From a candidate division NC10 bacterium CSP1-5 (GTDB lineage Bacteria > Methylomirabilota > Methylomirabilia > Methylomirabilales > CSP1-5), in NCBI GenBank assembly GCA_001443495.1, contig LDXR01000002.1:337417-401416 (forward strand): 64,000 nucleotides of DNA, in the 5' to 3' direction. Positions 42,680-51,146 of this stretch are shown one piece after another; the stretch's first letter is position 1; each line of letters begins with the position of its first letter. The position numbers and the translations under genes were made by a program. A model generated the notes under the pieces. That model ran no database searches. It saw nothing but the letters and a program-made list of their open reading frames with translations, and had not been told where the DNA came from.

Positions 42680-44698
42680 TTATTTCCCGGCCTCCGACCG
42701 GGCGCTCGCCGCCGGCCGGAGCAGAAAGAGGTTTAAGGTGGCCCGGTCCTCGAGGGCCGAGAGGAGCACAACATCCCGGCGCCCGTCGCCGTCGAAATCA
42801 CCGAGCGCCACGTCCCGGGCCCCGCCCTCGACCGGCGTGGTCTCCCAGTTCTTTTCAAACTTGTCCCCGGAGCTCACATAGCCCACGACCGAGGCGGCCC
42901 CTGCCGGCTCGCCGAAGAGGCGGATCTGGAGGCCAAGATGCACCCGGTTCGCCACGGTGATGAGCTCGATGTTTCCGTCCCCGAAGAGGGGCGGTCCGGC
43001 AATGACCCGGCGGGACAGGACGCGCCGCTCTGCGATCTTTTCGGCTTGTGGCTGCGTCGCGGCGCGAAGCGTTTCGGGAAGCCTCAGAGCGCGGGGGGTC
43101 TGCAGGAATCCGGCGTGGTCCACCTGTCCCAGGCTCTCCTTCCCTGTCCAGATTTCCTCCCCGTTTCGAGAGACCAACAGATGACCCTTCCAGTTTATCG
43201 AGGTGACGGCGGCTGAACCCTTGTCCCCAACCTCAAGGATGGCGAAGTCATAAAGCCACGCGTTCTTTCCGGGCAGGGGCAGGGGGCCTTCCTCGACATA
43301 CTGCTTCCCCTTCCAGGCCATTTTGAGGATTGGCCCCCCGATCGGCTCATGGGTCCCCATCTGCTGGGCGAGGAGGAGTGGCCGGTCCCGACCCGGGATG
43401 CGCTCGACCCGGAGAAAGTATGGCAGCCTGCTTGCCACCGGCTTGAGCGCGCGACCGTCAAGCTCCAGGGCGAGGGACTGGAGGCGGTTCCGCATCTCGA
43501 CGCCGGCCGGAACGCTGGAGATGGCCGTGACAAAGATCTCCTCCCGGCCGTTGCCGTTGATGTCAGCGGCATCCACCGCGAGGTACCGGACGAACTTCTC
43601 GTTCTCCAGATGCCCGGCTTGCAGGGTGAATCCCTTGTCCGTCCACCGGTACACAAAGACCCCGGTCTCGGAGATCCCGACCAGCTCAGGCCGCCCGTCG
43701 CCGTCCACGTCCGCCGCCGTAATCGCAATCAGCGTCTCGGCAACCTCCTTCCGGATCGGACCACCCTTCTCCCCCTCCCGGACGATCTCGCCAGGCTCCC
43801 TCTCCTTTCTCGTGATGACAAAGCCGGGCGGGGCTCCGTCAGCCTTATCCGGAGGTGTGGGGGCCGGCGGGATTGCCGGTTTCTTTCCGGTCCATTCGGG
43901 AGGGGGGACGAGCTTCTCTGAAGGAGGGGTCGGCGGGGGAGAGGGCTGGGCCACTGTTGGGGCGAGCGAGAGCGCCTCGGCGTACGTAGCGGTCGTCTGG
44001 CCCGAGAGGACCGAGCGAGCCTTGACCGCGAGCCGCACCCCGCCAGGAGCAGGGAGGAGTACGGGTTCGAGGAAGAGGCCGATCTCGCCAGCCGCCTTCA
44101 ACCGCTTTGCCACCTCATCTGCATCAGGAGGGCCAGGCAGGCGAACCACGCGGAGCCGCGGCTTGCGACTCAGCGCGAGCTCGAGTGCCTGGTCCACTAC
44201 GGGTGCGCTCGCCTCGGGGTGACGCGCGAGGTCGCTGGCCGGGACGAGGAAGATAGTGATGCTGGGCGGGTGGACCACGCGGTCTCCGGGACGAGGGGCG
44301 GTCTGCGACCAGACGACGATGCCCCGGGCGACATCGTCCCGAACCTCGGTCAGGCGAACGGCGCCGATCACGACGGGAAAGGCGGTCCGGGGTTTGTCCG
44401 GCTCGCGCATCAGGAGATACTCCGAGTCCGGACGGGCCCCGCTCCGGTCGAACTTGACCACGACCCCCGTGGGAGGAATGTCAAACGTGACCCGACCCCC
44501 GACTTCCGGGCCTTTCGAGAGATCGGCCGTAAATTGTTCGGCGATCTTGTCTGCGGCGCTCACCAGCTGAGAGGCATCGGCAGCGAGACCTGGCGGAGGG
44601 TGGATGCAGAGCGATGCAAGGAAGATGAGGAAAGAGACCAGAACACTAAAACCCAGTTCTGATTTATGGCCCTTTCTTCTCACCTCTTGTGTCCTCAT
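42680..44698 (-). CDS. Secreted VCBS/FG-GAP repeat protein
   Basis: A 672-residue exported protein. Signal sequence FSVLVSFLIFLASLCIHPPPGLA-AD; N-terminal ~200 residues resemble FlgO/CsgG-like surface assembly folds (ADKIAEQFTADL, then ALELALSRKPRLRVVRLPG). A Pro-rich linker (about 265-310) leads to FG-GAP/VCBS repeats with Ca2+ motifs DVDGDGRPEL, DINGNGREEI and DFDGDGRRDV. ATG 44698 is used; an ATG at 44749 is an alternative. Divergent from xoxF across a dyad-containing promoter region. Metal-binding loops of this type could hold calcium or lanthanide; that is speculation. Confidence 0.75.
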   Translation of the reverse strand: MRTQEVRRKGHKSELGFSVLVSFLIFLASLCIHPPPGLAADASQLVSAADKIAEQFTADLSKGPEVGGRVTFDIPPTGVVVKFDRSGARPDSEYLLMREPDKPRTAFPVVIGAVRLTEVRDDVARGIVVWSQTAPRPGDRVVHPPSITIFLVPASDLARHPEASAPVVDQALELALSRKPRLRVVRLPGPPDADEVAKRLKAAGEIGLFLEPVLLPAPGGVRLAVKARSVLSGQTTATYAEALSLAPTVAQPSPPPTPPSEKLVPPPEWTGKKPAIPPAPTPPDKADGAPPGFVITRKEREPGEIVREGEKGGPIRKEVAETLIAITAADVDGDGRPELVGISETGVFVYRWTDKGFTLQAGHLENEKFVRYLAVDAADINGNGREEIFVTAISSVPAGVEMRNRLQSLALELDGRALKPVASRLPYFLRVERIPGRDRPLLLAQQMGTHEPIGGPILKMAWKGKQYVEEGPLPLPGKNAWLYDFAILEVGDKGSAAVTSINWKGHLLVSRNGEEIWTGKESLGQVDHAGFLQTPRALRLPETLRAATQPQAEKIAERRVLSRRVIAGPPLFGDGNIELITVANRVHLGLQIRLFGEPAGAASVVGYVSSGDKFEKNWETTPVEGGARDVALGDFDGDGRRDVVLLSALEDRATLNLFLLRPAASARSEAGK

Positions 44699-44860
44699 TC
44701 CTTCATTGGACTCAGGAATTTCATTACGATGGGACTCTGGACGACGCATTCATCAACGAGTCGCTTCCGGGCCGCCACGGGATGGCGCCCTGGCGAAAAA
44801 CCGGCAACGGCCATGGGTGAGCCTAATTGTGCTGCTTCTTTAATCCGGAACGGGGCACTC

Positions 44861-44892
44861 TGTCAAGAAGTTTTTTAAAAATTCTCTTGACA
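44861..44892. promoter_or_regulatory. Inverted repeat joining divergent -35 boxes
   Basis: TGTCAAGA (44861-44868) and TCTTGACA (44885-44892) are exact inverted copies separated by a 16-bp A/T-rich centre. Each contains a perfect TTGACA -35 element, one pointing to xoxF and one to the VCBS gene. The arrangement would let one regulator contact both promoters, but it could also arise simply because two -35 boxes face away from each other. Confidence 0.6.
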
Positions 44893-44915
44893 AGGGGAAA
44901 GGCCCTGGATAGATT
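44887..44915 (+). promoter_or_regulatory. xoxF promoter
   Basis: TTGACA (44887-44892), 17-bp spacer, TAGATT (44910-44915). The leader to the xoxF ATG is about 170 bases and contains strong Shine-Dalgarno-like AGGAGGAAGGGAGG at 44984-44997 far upstream of the start, where a 19-codon GTG frame (44997-45056) could be a leader peptide. No known riboswitch was recognised. Confidence 0.72.
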
Positions 44916-45092
44916 TGGGCCCTACGCGGAAAGTAAAAAGTCGTTCTTTTTTCCTCTCGATGTGTATCAGCGGCAAAATAATCAGGAGGAAGGGAGGTGA
45001 CAGATTCGGAGGCACTGCTGCCAAGTCAAAGGGAATGTCCGGGAAGTGTGGCTTGACCGAATGTGTGTGCGCAACTCTGAGGAGATTCGACT

Positions 45093-46880
45093 ATGAAGCG
45101 CAGTGGAGTGCTCTTTCTGATACTGCTTTTACTCCCCTTTTCGGTTTCTGCCAATAAGGATATCCTCACGCTCCAGCAGGATAACAACCAGTGGGTGCTG
45201 CAGCGGCAGAACTACTCCGCCCAGGGGTACAGCACCCTGAACCAGATCACCACGGAGAACGTGAAGAACCTGAAGGTCGCCTGGTCCTTCTCACTCGGGA
45301 CCCTCCAGGGGCAAGAAGGGGGGCCGCTGGTTGTCGGCAGCACGATGTACGTCCACAGCTCCTTTCCGAACAACGTCTACGCCCTCGATCTGACGAAACC
45401 GGGGGCGCCCATCATCTGGAGCTACCACCCCAAACAGGATGCGAAAGCGCCCCCGGTCGCCTGCTGTGACCTCGTCCACCGGGGCTTGAACTATGCCGAG
45501 GGCAAGATCGTCATGAACACCCTCGATGCCCAGGTGATCGCGCTCGACGCCAAGACGGGCAAGGAGCTCTGGAAGATCCGGAATGGCGATCCGGGCAAGG
45601 GTGAGACGTACACCGGGCAGGGCATGATCATCAAGGACAAGTTTATCACCGGGATCTCCGGGGGTGAGTTTGGGGTCCGGGGGTGGGTGGTCGCCTACGA
45701 CCTCAACACCGGCAAGCAGATCTGGAAGGCCTACAGCATGGGGCCGGATGAAGACCTCCGCCTGGCAGCCGACTTCAATAATGCCAACCCCCACTTTGGC
45801 CAGAAGGGCGAGGGGACCAAGACCTGGCCCGGCGAGCAATGGAAGATCGGTGGCGGCACGACCTGGGGCTACTGGTCGTACGATCCTGAGCTCAACCTCT
45901 TCTACTACGGGACTGGGAACCCCGGGACCTGGAACCCCACGCCGCGCAAAGGGGATAACAAGTGGTCCATGACCATCTGGGCCCGCAACCCCGACACCGG
46001 CGAGGCGAAGTGGGCCTACCAGATGACCCCCTGGGACGCGTGGGACTACGACGGGGTTAACGAAGGAATCCTCAGCGAGCAGACCATCAATGGCAAGAAG
46101 TACAAGACCATCACTCACTTCGACCGCAACGGCTTCGGCTACACGCTGGACCGGACCAACGGGACCCTCCTCGTTGCCGAGCCCTTCGTGTACGTGAACT
46201 GGGCCACCGGGATTGACAAGAAGACTGGCCGGCCCATCGAGGTGCCCGCGAAGCGGACCAAGCAGGGGGCCGACACCAAGAACATCTGCCCCTGCGCCAT
46301 GGGGGGTAAGGACCAGCAGCCCGCCGCCTACTCCCCGAAGACCAACCTCTTCTACGTCCCGACCAACAACATGTGCATGAACTATGAGGGGGTCGAGGTC
46401 AAGTACACGGCGGGGGCGGCCTACGTGGGGGCGAACGTCCTCATGTTCTCCGGCCGCGAGGGGAAGGATAACTACCTCGGCGAGTTCATCGCCTGGAATG
46501 GCGCCACTGGGAAGCGGGCGTGGGCGATCAAGGAGAAGTTGCCGGCCTGGAGCGGCGCCCTGGTGACCGCCACGGATATCGTCTTCTACGGTACCATGGA
46601 TGGGTGGTTCAAGGCGGTGAGTGCCAAGGACGGCAAGGAGCTCTGGAAGCACAAGGTCGCCTCCGGCATCATCGCCGTCCCGATGACCTTCGTGGGTCCG
46701 GACAAGAAGCAGTACGTCGCCGTCTACTCCGGGGTCGGCGGCTGGTTCGGCGCCCCGGTGTCGCTCGACCTGCCCCAGGACGATCCCTTCGGCGCCCTGG
46801 GCGCAGTGGGGGTCGCCAAGGAAGCGGGGCTCCACAAGGCCACGACCAAGGGCGGCGTCCTCTACGTGTTCGGGCTGTAA
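45093..46880 (+). CDS. xoxF: Lanthanide-dependent PQQ methanol dehydrogenase
   Basis: Periplasmic oxidation of methanol (to formaldehyde or formate) with PQQ; electrons go to a dedicated cytochrome c. 595 residues, signal peptide ending VSA-NKD (residue 20). Vicinal Cys124-Cys125 (VACCDLVHRG), metal ligands in GGEFGVRG (Glu192) and GTGNPGTWNP (Asn276), catalytic Asp318 and the extra Asp320 of WDYDGVN. Asp320 replaces the Ala of calcium MxaF and marks the lanthanide type. Tryptophan-docking propeller repeats are present throughout. Followed by two terminators, then xoxJ and cytochromes c; no mxaI is present. Confidence 0.96.
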   Translation: MKRSGVLFLILLLLPFSVSANKDILTLQQDNNQWVLQRQNYSAQGYSTLNQITTENVKNLKVAWSFSLGTLQGQEGGPLVVGSTMYVHSSFPNNVYALDLTKPGAPIIWSYHPKQDAKAPPVACCDLVHRGLNYAEGKIVMNTLDAQVIALDAKTGKELWKIRNGDPGKGETYTGQGMIIKDKFITGISGGEFGVRGWVVAYDLNTGKQIWKAYSMGPDEDLRLAADFNNANPHFGQKGEGTKTWPGEQWKIGGGTTWGYWSYDPELNLFYYGTGNPGTWNPTPRKGDNKWSMTIWARNPDTGEAKWAYQMTPWDAWDYDGVNEGILSEQTINGKKYKTITHFDRNGFGYTLDRTNGTLLVAEPFVYVNWATGIDKKTGRPIEVPAKRTKQGADTKNICPCAMGGKDQQPAAYSPKTNLFYVPTNNMCMNYEGVEVKYTAGAAYVGANVLMFSGREGKDNYLGEFIAWNGATGKRAWAIKEKLPAWSGALVTATDIVFYGTMDGWFKAVSAKDGKELWKHKVASGIIAVPMTFVGPDKKQYVAVYSGVGGWFGAPVSLDLPQDDPFGALGAVGVAKEAGLHKATTKGGVLYVFGL

Positions 46881-46890
46881 CAACTAGGCA

Positions 46891-46934
46891 GACCCCGGCG
46901 CCGGTGAGCACCTCTCCGGCGCCGGGTCTTTTTT
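46891..46934 (+). terminator. Rho-independent terminator 1 after xoxF
   Basis: GACCCCGGCGCCGG pairs with CCGGCGCCGGGTC (one bulged C), loop of 11, then six T. Confidence 0.9.
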
Positions 46935-46958
46935 CCCTGTTTCCCTGACAGCTCGATG

Positions 46959-46987
46959 ATCACCCCGCTCCGGCGGGGTGATTTTTT
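46959..46987 (+). terminator. Rho-independent terminator 2 after xoxF
   Basis: Perfect 10-bp stem ATCACCCCGC/GCGGGGTGAT, loop TCCG, then TTTTT. Two consecutive terminators isolate xoxF from xoxJ, so the two genes are probably transcribed at different levels. Confidence 0.9.
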
Positions 46988-47101
46988 CGGTGCGGTGTTT
47001 TCGAATGCATTTCAGTGATCAAAGGTGCAGAATAGGGCGGGTGCGTGCGACGTCTGATGAAGGAGGCAGAGGATGGGGAACGTAGGCCCGGAGAGGGGGG
47101 G

Positions 47102-47998
47102 ATGAGCAGAAAGGTGCGACACCTCGCCGGAGCGCTCCTGCTCCTGATCCCCTCCGTTCTTGTCGGGGAGGCCCAGGGGGCCGAGGTGAAGGAATTGCGC
47201 GTCTGTGCCGATCCCAATAACCTCCCCTACTCGAATGAACGACGGGAAGGATTCGAGAACAAGATCGCCGAACTAGTCGCGAAGGAGTTAGGCGCTAGCC
47301 TCACCTATTACTGGTGGCCGCACCAGCGGGGGCTGGTGAGGAATACGCTGAGCGCCGATCGGTGCGATGTCCTGATCGGGATTCCCAAGGATTACGATCC
47401 GGTCCTGGCAACAAAGCCCTATTACCGCACGGGCTATGTCATCGCCTATCGAAAAGATCGCGGCTTCCAGATCAGATCCCTGGATGATCCGATCCTGAAG
47501 AAAATCAAGATCGGTGTCCATAGCGACACCCCGCCCCACCAGGCGTTGGCCCAAAGAGATCTTATCGGCGACAACCTGGTGCAGTATTCCCTCTTTTACG
47601 GCTGGGCTCACCCGGAGGAGCAACTCGCGAAACCTATCCAGGATCTTATCGGCGGCAAGATCGACGTGGCGATGGTCTGGGGCCCGACCGTCGGATACTA
47701 TGTCAAGAACTGGTCCGCTTCGTTCTTGGAGGTGGTGCCACTCCAGGGGGATGATCCCCACATCCCGCTCGCCTTCGAGATCTCCATGGGGGTCAGAAAG
47801 GCCGATAAAGAGCTCAGGGCCCGGTTGGACGAGGTGCTGAGCACGAGACAGGCCGAGATTAGGAAAATCCTGGAGGAGTACGGCGTGCCGTTGCTGGCTA
47901 CTGGATCCCGGGTAGCATTGCCTCCGGAGGAAGAGCAGCCAGGTCAGATCGAATACCGTCGTTTCGAAAGGGAAGAACTCGCCCCGTCTCCGAGGTAA
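47102..47998 (+). CDS. xoxJ: Periplasmic XoxJ/MxaJ-like solute-binding protein
   Basis: A 298-residue substrate-binding-fold protein. Signal peptide LAGALLLLIPSVLVGEAQGA-EVK. Typical XoxJ strings: LRVCADPNNLPYSNERREGF, YYWWPHQRGLVRNTL, DVLIGIPKDYDPVLATKPYYRTGYV (as KDYDPVLATKPYYR), and VAMVWGPTVGYYVK. XoxJ is thought to help mature or activate XoxF. ATG 47102 follows GGAGAGGGGGG. A short promoter could lie in the 100 bp after the second terminator but was not clear. Confidence 0.9.
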   Translation: MSRKVRHLAGALLLLIPSVLVGEAQGAEVKELRVCADPNNLPYSNERREGFENKIAELVAKELGASLTYYWWPHQRGLVRNTLSADRCDVLIGIPKDYDPVLATKPYYRTGYVIAYRKDRGFQIRSLDDPILKKIKIGVHSDTPPHQALAQRDLIGDNLVQYSLFYGWAHPEEQLAKPIQDLIGGKIDVAMVWGPTVGYYVKNWSASFLEVVPLQGDDPHIPLAFEISMGVRKADKELRARLDEVLSTRQAEIRKILEEYGVPLLATGSRVALPPEEEQPGQIEYRRFEREELAPSPR

Positions 47999-48049
47999 GA
48001 CTACGGGGCCGAGGATGAGAGCAACGATCGCGCAGGAGGAATCTTGACG

Positions 48050-48445
48050 ATGCGGCAGAGGCGGTGGATTCTTGTTGCCCTCGTCGCGGGACTGATCCTC
48101 GGCCAGCCCGGAAACGTACCGGCCCAGGACCAGGCGGTGAAGAAGCTGAACCCCTTCACGGGGAATCCCGAGGCGATCACGGAAGGGAAAAGACTGTTCT
48201 CTCTGTACGGGTGTCCCGGCTGCCACGGAAAGGAGGGTGGCGGCGGGATGGGCCGGCCCCTCCTGGACGACGAGTGGCAGTTTGGCAGCGACGACGGGAC
48301 CCTTTTCAAATTGATCCGAGGGGAAATTCCGGGGCAGACGATGCCCGATGTGTTTGGGAAAGCGATGAAGGATGAGGAAATCTGGCAGGTCATCGCCTTC
48401 ATCCGCACGCTATACAAGGGGGATCCCAGTCGGATCAATTGGTAG
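48050..48445 (+). CDS. Cytochrome c, XoxG-like copy 1
   Basis: A 131-residue monoheme cytochrome c. Signal peptide ILVALVAGLILGQPGNVPAQ; heme motif CPGCH; distal Met in GQTMPDVF. ATG 48050 lies nine bases after CAGGAGGA. Position after xoxJ makes it the likely electron acceptor of XoxF. Its C-terminus (IRTLYKGDPSRINW) is identical to that of the next gene, with nearly identical DNA, showing a recent tandem duplication or gene conversion. Confidence 0.87.
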   Translation: MRQRRWILVALVAGLILGQPGNVPAQDQAVKKLNPFTGNPEAITEGKRLFSLYGCPGCHGKEGGGGMGRPLLDDEWQFGSDDGTLFKLIRGEIPGQTMPDVFGKAMKDEEIWQVIAFIRTLYKGDPSRINW

Positions 48446-48544
48446 ACAGGACATGGGCGACGACGACGGTCTTCGCTGCGACGTGCTGGTGGAAACTTCG
48501 CTCTCCTGTCAGAGGGGGCGGCGTTTTATCTAGGAACATTGAAG

Positions 48545-48949
48545 ATGAAAGACAGCAGGTGGCTCCTTGTCGCCCTCATCCTGGGCCTTATCCTCGGCCA
48601 GCCCGGAAACCTATCGGCCCAGGATCAACCGAAGGCGAAAAAGCTCAACCCCTACACGGGCAATCCCGAGGCGATCGCGGAAGGGCGGAAAGTATACTTT
48701 CTGTATTCCTGTAACGCGTGCCACGGAGGAACGGGGGGAGGCGGGATGGCCGGCCGGCCTGGCATCCTCTATGACGATAACTGGGTGTATGGCAGCGACG
48801 ACGAGAGCCTCTTCAAGTTGATGCGGGGACAAATTCCGAACCAGACCATGCCGGCGGTCGGCCAGTCGATGACGGATGATGAGATCTGGAAGGTCCTCGC
48901 CTGGATCCGCACGCTATACAAGGGGGATCCTAGTCGGATCAATTGGTAG
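48545..48949 (+). CDS. Cytochrome c, XoxG-like copy 2
   Basis: A 134-residue paralogue of the preceding gene: signal LLVALILGLILGQPGNLSAQ, heme motif CNACH, Met in NQTMPAVG, same end IRTLYKGDPSRINW. ATG 48545 eight bases after AGGA. The surface around the heme differs (PGCHGKEGG versus NACHGGTGG), so the copies may serve different partners or redox potentials. A terminator follows. Confidence 0.87.
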   Translation: MKDSRWLLVALILGLILGQPGNLSAQDQPKAKKLNPYTGNPEAIAEGRKVYFLYSCNACHGGTGGGGMAGRPGILYDDNWVYGSDDESLFKLMRGQIPNQTMPAVGQSMTDDEIWKVLAWIRTLYKGDPSRINW

Positions 48950-48987
48950 GCTCCGCCGGACACCCTTTCACCGACCTGCCCGTTGAC

Positions 48988-49020
48988 ACGCCGCTTTCCT
49001 GCCACAGGGGGTGGCGTTTT
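48988..49020 (+). terminator. Terminator of xoxJ-cytochrome unit
   Basis: ACGCCGC (48988-48994) pairs with GTGGCGT (49011-49017) with one wobble, inner stem CCTG/CAGG, then TTT. A degenerate version of the same sequence follows the first cytochrome gene near 48500-48528. Confidence 0.75.
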
Positions 49021-49090
49021 GTCTTTGCTTGGTTTCCAAATGACCTTTCGAAGCGGCCTCCACGAGGCCTGACGTCGAATCAGCCGAATC

Positions 49091-49119
49091 TTGACAACCA
49101 AGGTGGAAAAGGATAGAAG
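49091..49119 (+). promoter_or_regulatory. Promoter of PCP_red/oxidase gene run
   Basis: TTGACA (49091-49096), 17-bp spacer, TAGAAG (49114-49119). First ATG at 49227 behind GGGAGGAG. No terminator was seen from here to 59656, so all genes in between may be one transcript. Confidence 0.68.
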
Positions 49120-49226
49120 AGGGGACCGAGTCTCAGTCCTCGCAGAAGATCCTCAGGGATCCCCGCGCCTCCCGGCACGGGTGATGCGGGGACACGTCGG
49201 TCCACTCCAGGGAGGAGCTGCCGCTC

Positions 49227-51125
49227 ATGTACAAGACGATCTACGTCCCGGTGGATAACTCCGAGCATTCTAACGCCGCCATCGAGGTAGCGGTCGCCCT
49301 CGGGAGGGCGTTCGGCGCCAATCTCGTCGGAAGCCATGTGTACGCGGCCAGGATGCACGACTACCGGTTCCGCCAGATGGAGTACACGCTGCCGCCCGAG
49401 TACCAGGGCGAAGAGGAGATGGAGAAGCAGCGGAGGATTCACGACTCCCTGATCACTATGGGCCTGCAGCTCATCTCTGACTCGTACCTCGAGGTCATGG
49501 CGCAGAAGGCTGCTGCCGAGGGACTCACTTGCCGAAAGGTGATGATCGACGGCAAGAACTACGCGGAGCTGGTCCGGGACATCCGGGGATCGAACTACGA
49601 CCTGGTTGTGATCGGGGCGTTAGGAATGGGAGCGGTCAAGCCGAGCAGCCTGGGCAGCGTCTGCGAGCGAGTCGTCCGCCGCATCGAGACGGATACCCTC
49701 GTCGTGAAGTCCGTAATCCCGCCCCACGCGCTCCCCGAGGCGCCGATCGTGGTCGGCATCGATGGGAGTCTGCAATCGTACGCCGGCCTGCAAGCGGGCA
49801 TCGCGCTCGGGAAGGCCTTCGACCGCCGGGTGGAGGCGGTGGGGGTGTACGACCCCGTCCTGCACTACACGGTCTTCCACAGCCTCGCCGACATCCTGAC
49901 AGAGAAGGCTGCCAAGGTCTTCAAGTTCAAGGAGCAGGAGCAGCTTCACGAGGAGGTCATCGACACCGGTCTGGCCAAGATCTACCAGTCGCACCTCGAA
50001 GTGGCCAGGGAGGTCGCCCGCGACCAAGGGGTGGACCTGAAGATCACCCTGCTCGACGGGAAGGCCTACGACCGGATCCTGCGGTACGTGCGCCAGACGG
50101 AGGCCTGGATGCTGGTGCTGGGCCGGATCGGCGTCCATAGCGATGATAGGCTGGACATCGGCTCGAACACCGAGAACCTGCTGCGGCTGGCGCCTTGCCA
50201 TGTCCTGATCACGAGCCGGAAGTTCTATCCCCCCATGGACGTCAAGGCGGAGGCCAGCATCGCCTGGACGCCCGAGGCAGAGCAGCGGATGGAGAAGGTG
50301 CCGGGCTTCGTGAAAGCCATCGCCCGGACCGCGGTCCTGCGCTTCGCAATGGAGCGGGGGCACTCGGTGATCACCAACGCCGTGATCGAGCAGGTGATGG
50401 ACATCTTCATGCCTCGCCGAACGGCCGAGAAGGCCCAGAAGCTCGCCTTTGAGTTGGCGGTGGAGCATGTACGCGAATCGGAGATCCCGGCGTACATCTG
50501 TCGGGCGTGTGGGCATACGGTGCGGGGTGTGCAGCCGGCGGTCTGCGTCGTTTGCAACGCGGAGGCAGCGGAGTTCGAGAAGGTGGACAAGATGGCGGTG
50601 GAGGCGCTGGCGGCCTCCGAAGGCGCCATCCGGGACGAGGAGACCTTCGACGGGGTCAAGCTCCGCTGGACGGAGGAGGCGAACCGCGTCTTGCGGATGG
50701 CGCCCTCCGGATACATGCGCCGTCGGGCCAAGGCCCGGATCGAGAAGCTCGCGCGCGTGCAGCAGCTCGAGGTCATCAGCAAGGAGCTGGCGTGGCCGAT
50801 CGTGGCGGAGGTCGTTGAGGAGCAGATGCTGATGCAGGATCGGGATAGCCTGACGCCAGAGCAACACATGCTCCGCGCCACGCGCGCCACGGGCCGAACG
50901 GACGATCTCTTCACCTGGACCGAGGAGGCAGTGGCGCGGCTCCATCGAGTCCCCGAAGGGTACATGCGGGACATGACGAAAAAGCGAGTGGAGGAAGTGG
51001 CCGTGGAGCGCGCGACGCGGGAGATCACGCTGGAGATTGTCGAGGCCGGCATCGAAGCGGGGAAGAAGATCATGTCCGAGCTGATCGAGGCATACAACCG
51101 GACTGGGCAATCGCCCCGGCAGTAG
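49227..51125 (+). CDS. Tandem universal stress protein fused to three PCP_red domains
   Basis: A 632-residue cytosolic protein. Two UspA domains (about 1-160 and 172-330), with VIGALGMGAVKPSSLGSV and ILVxLGRIG-type ATP-loop remnants. Then three copies of the ~45-residue PCP_red domain (C-terminal part of the BchB-type protochlorophyllide reductase subunit) at about 345-395, 468-520 and 563-615: WTPEAEQRMEKVPGFVKAIA, WTEEANRVLRMAPSGYMRRR, WTEEAVARLHRVPEGYMRDM. A rubredoxin-like CRAC...CVVC zinc/iron ribbon (about 423-445) sits between copies 1 and 2. No photosynthesis genes are near. First gene of a run ending in a bd-like oxidase. Confidence 0.85.
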   Translation: MYKTIYVPVDNSEHSNAAIEVAVALGRAFGANLVGSHVYAARMHDYRFRQMEYTLPPEYQGEEEMEKQRRIHDSLITMGLQLISDSYLEVMAQKAAAEGLTCRKVMIDGKNYAELVRDIRGSNYDLVVIGALGMGAVKPSSLGSVCERVVRRIETDTLVVKSVIPPHALPEAPIVVGIDGSLQSYAGLQAGIALGKAFDRRVEAVGVYDPVLHYTVFHSLADILTEKAAKVFKFKEQEQLHEEVIDTGLAKIYQSHLEVAREVARDQGVDLKITLLDGKAYDRILRYVRQTEAWMLVLGRIGVHSDDRLDIGSNTENLLRLAPCHVLITSRKFYPPMDVKAEASIAWTPEAEQRMEKVPGFVKAIARTAVLRFAMERGHSVITNAVIEQVMDIFMPRRTAEKAQKLAFELAVEHVRESEIPAYICRACGHTVRGVQPAVCVVCNAEAAEFEKVDKMAVEALAASEGAIRDEETFDGVKLRWTEEANRVLRMAPSGYMRRRAKARIEKLARVQQLEVISKELAWPIVAEVVEEQMLMQDRDSLTPEQHMLRATRATGRTDDLFTWTEEAVARLHRVPEGYMRDMTKKRVEEVAVERATREITLEIVEAGIEAGKKIMSELIEAYNRTGQSPRQ

Positions 51126-51146
51126 GACTCAGGGTCCGAGGCATCT

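Noticed and set aside
44915-45157. 80-codon frame and a 19-codon GTG frame in the xoxF leader, considered as pqqA or a leader peptide
   Set aside because: Neither has the Glu-x3-Tyr motif of PqqA. The longer one overlaps xoxF; the short one has a good Shine-Dalgarno but no other support.
46969-46987. TCCGGCGGGGTGATTTTTT shared with 63134-63151
   Set aside because: At 46.9 kb it is half of a terminator; at 63.1 kb the complementary arm is missing, so it is at most a terminator relic.
48481-48530. Terminator after the first cytochrome c copy
   Set aside because: Only short stems form; it appears to be a degenerate copy of the terminator after the second gene.
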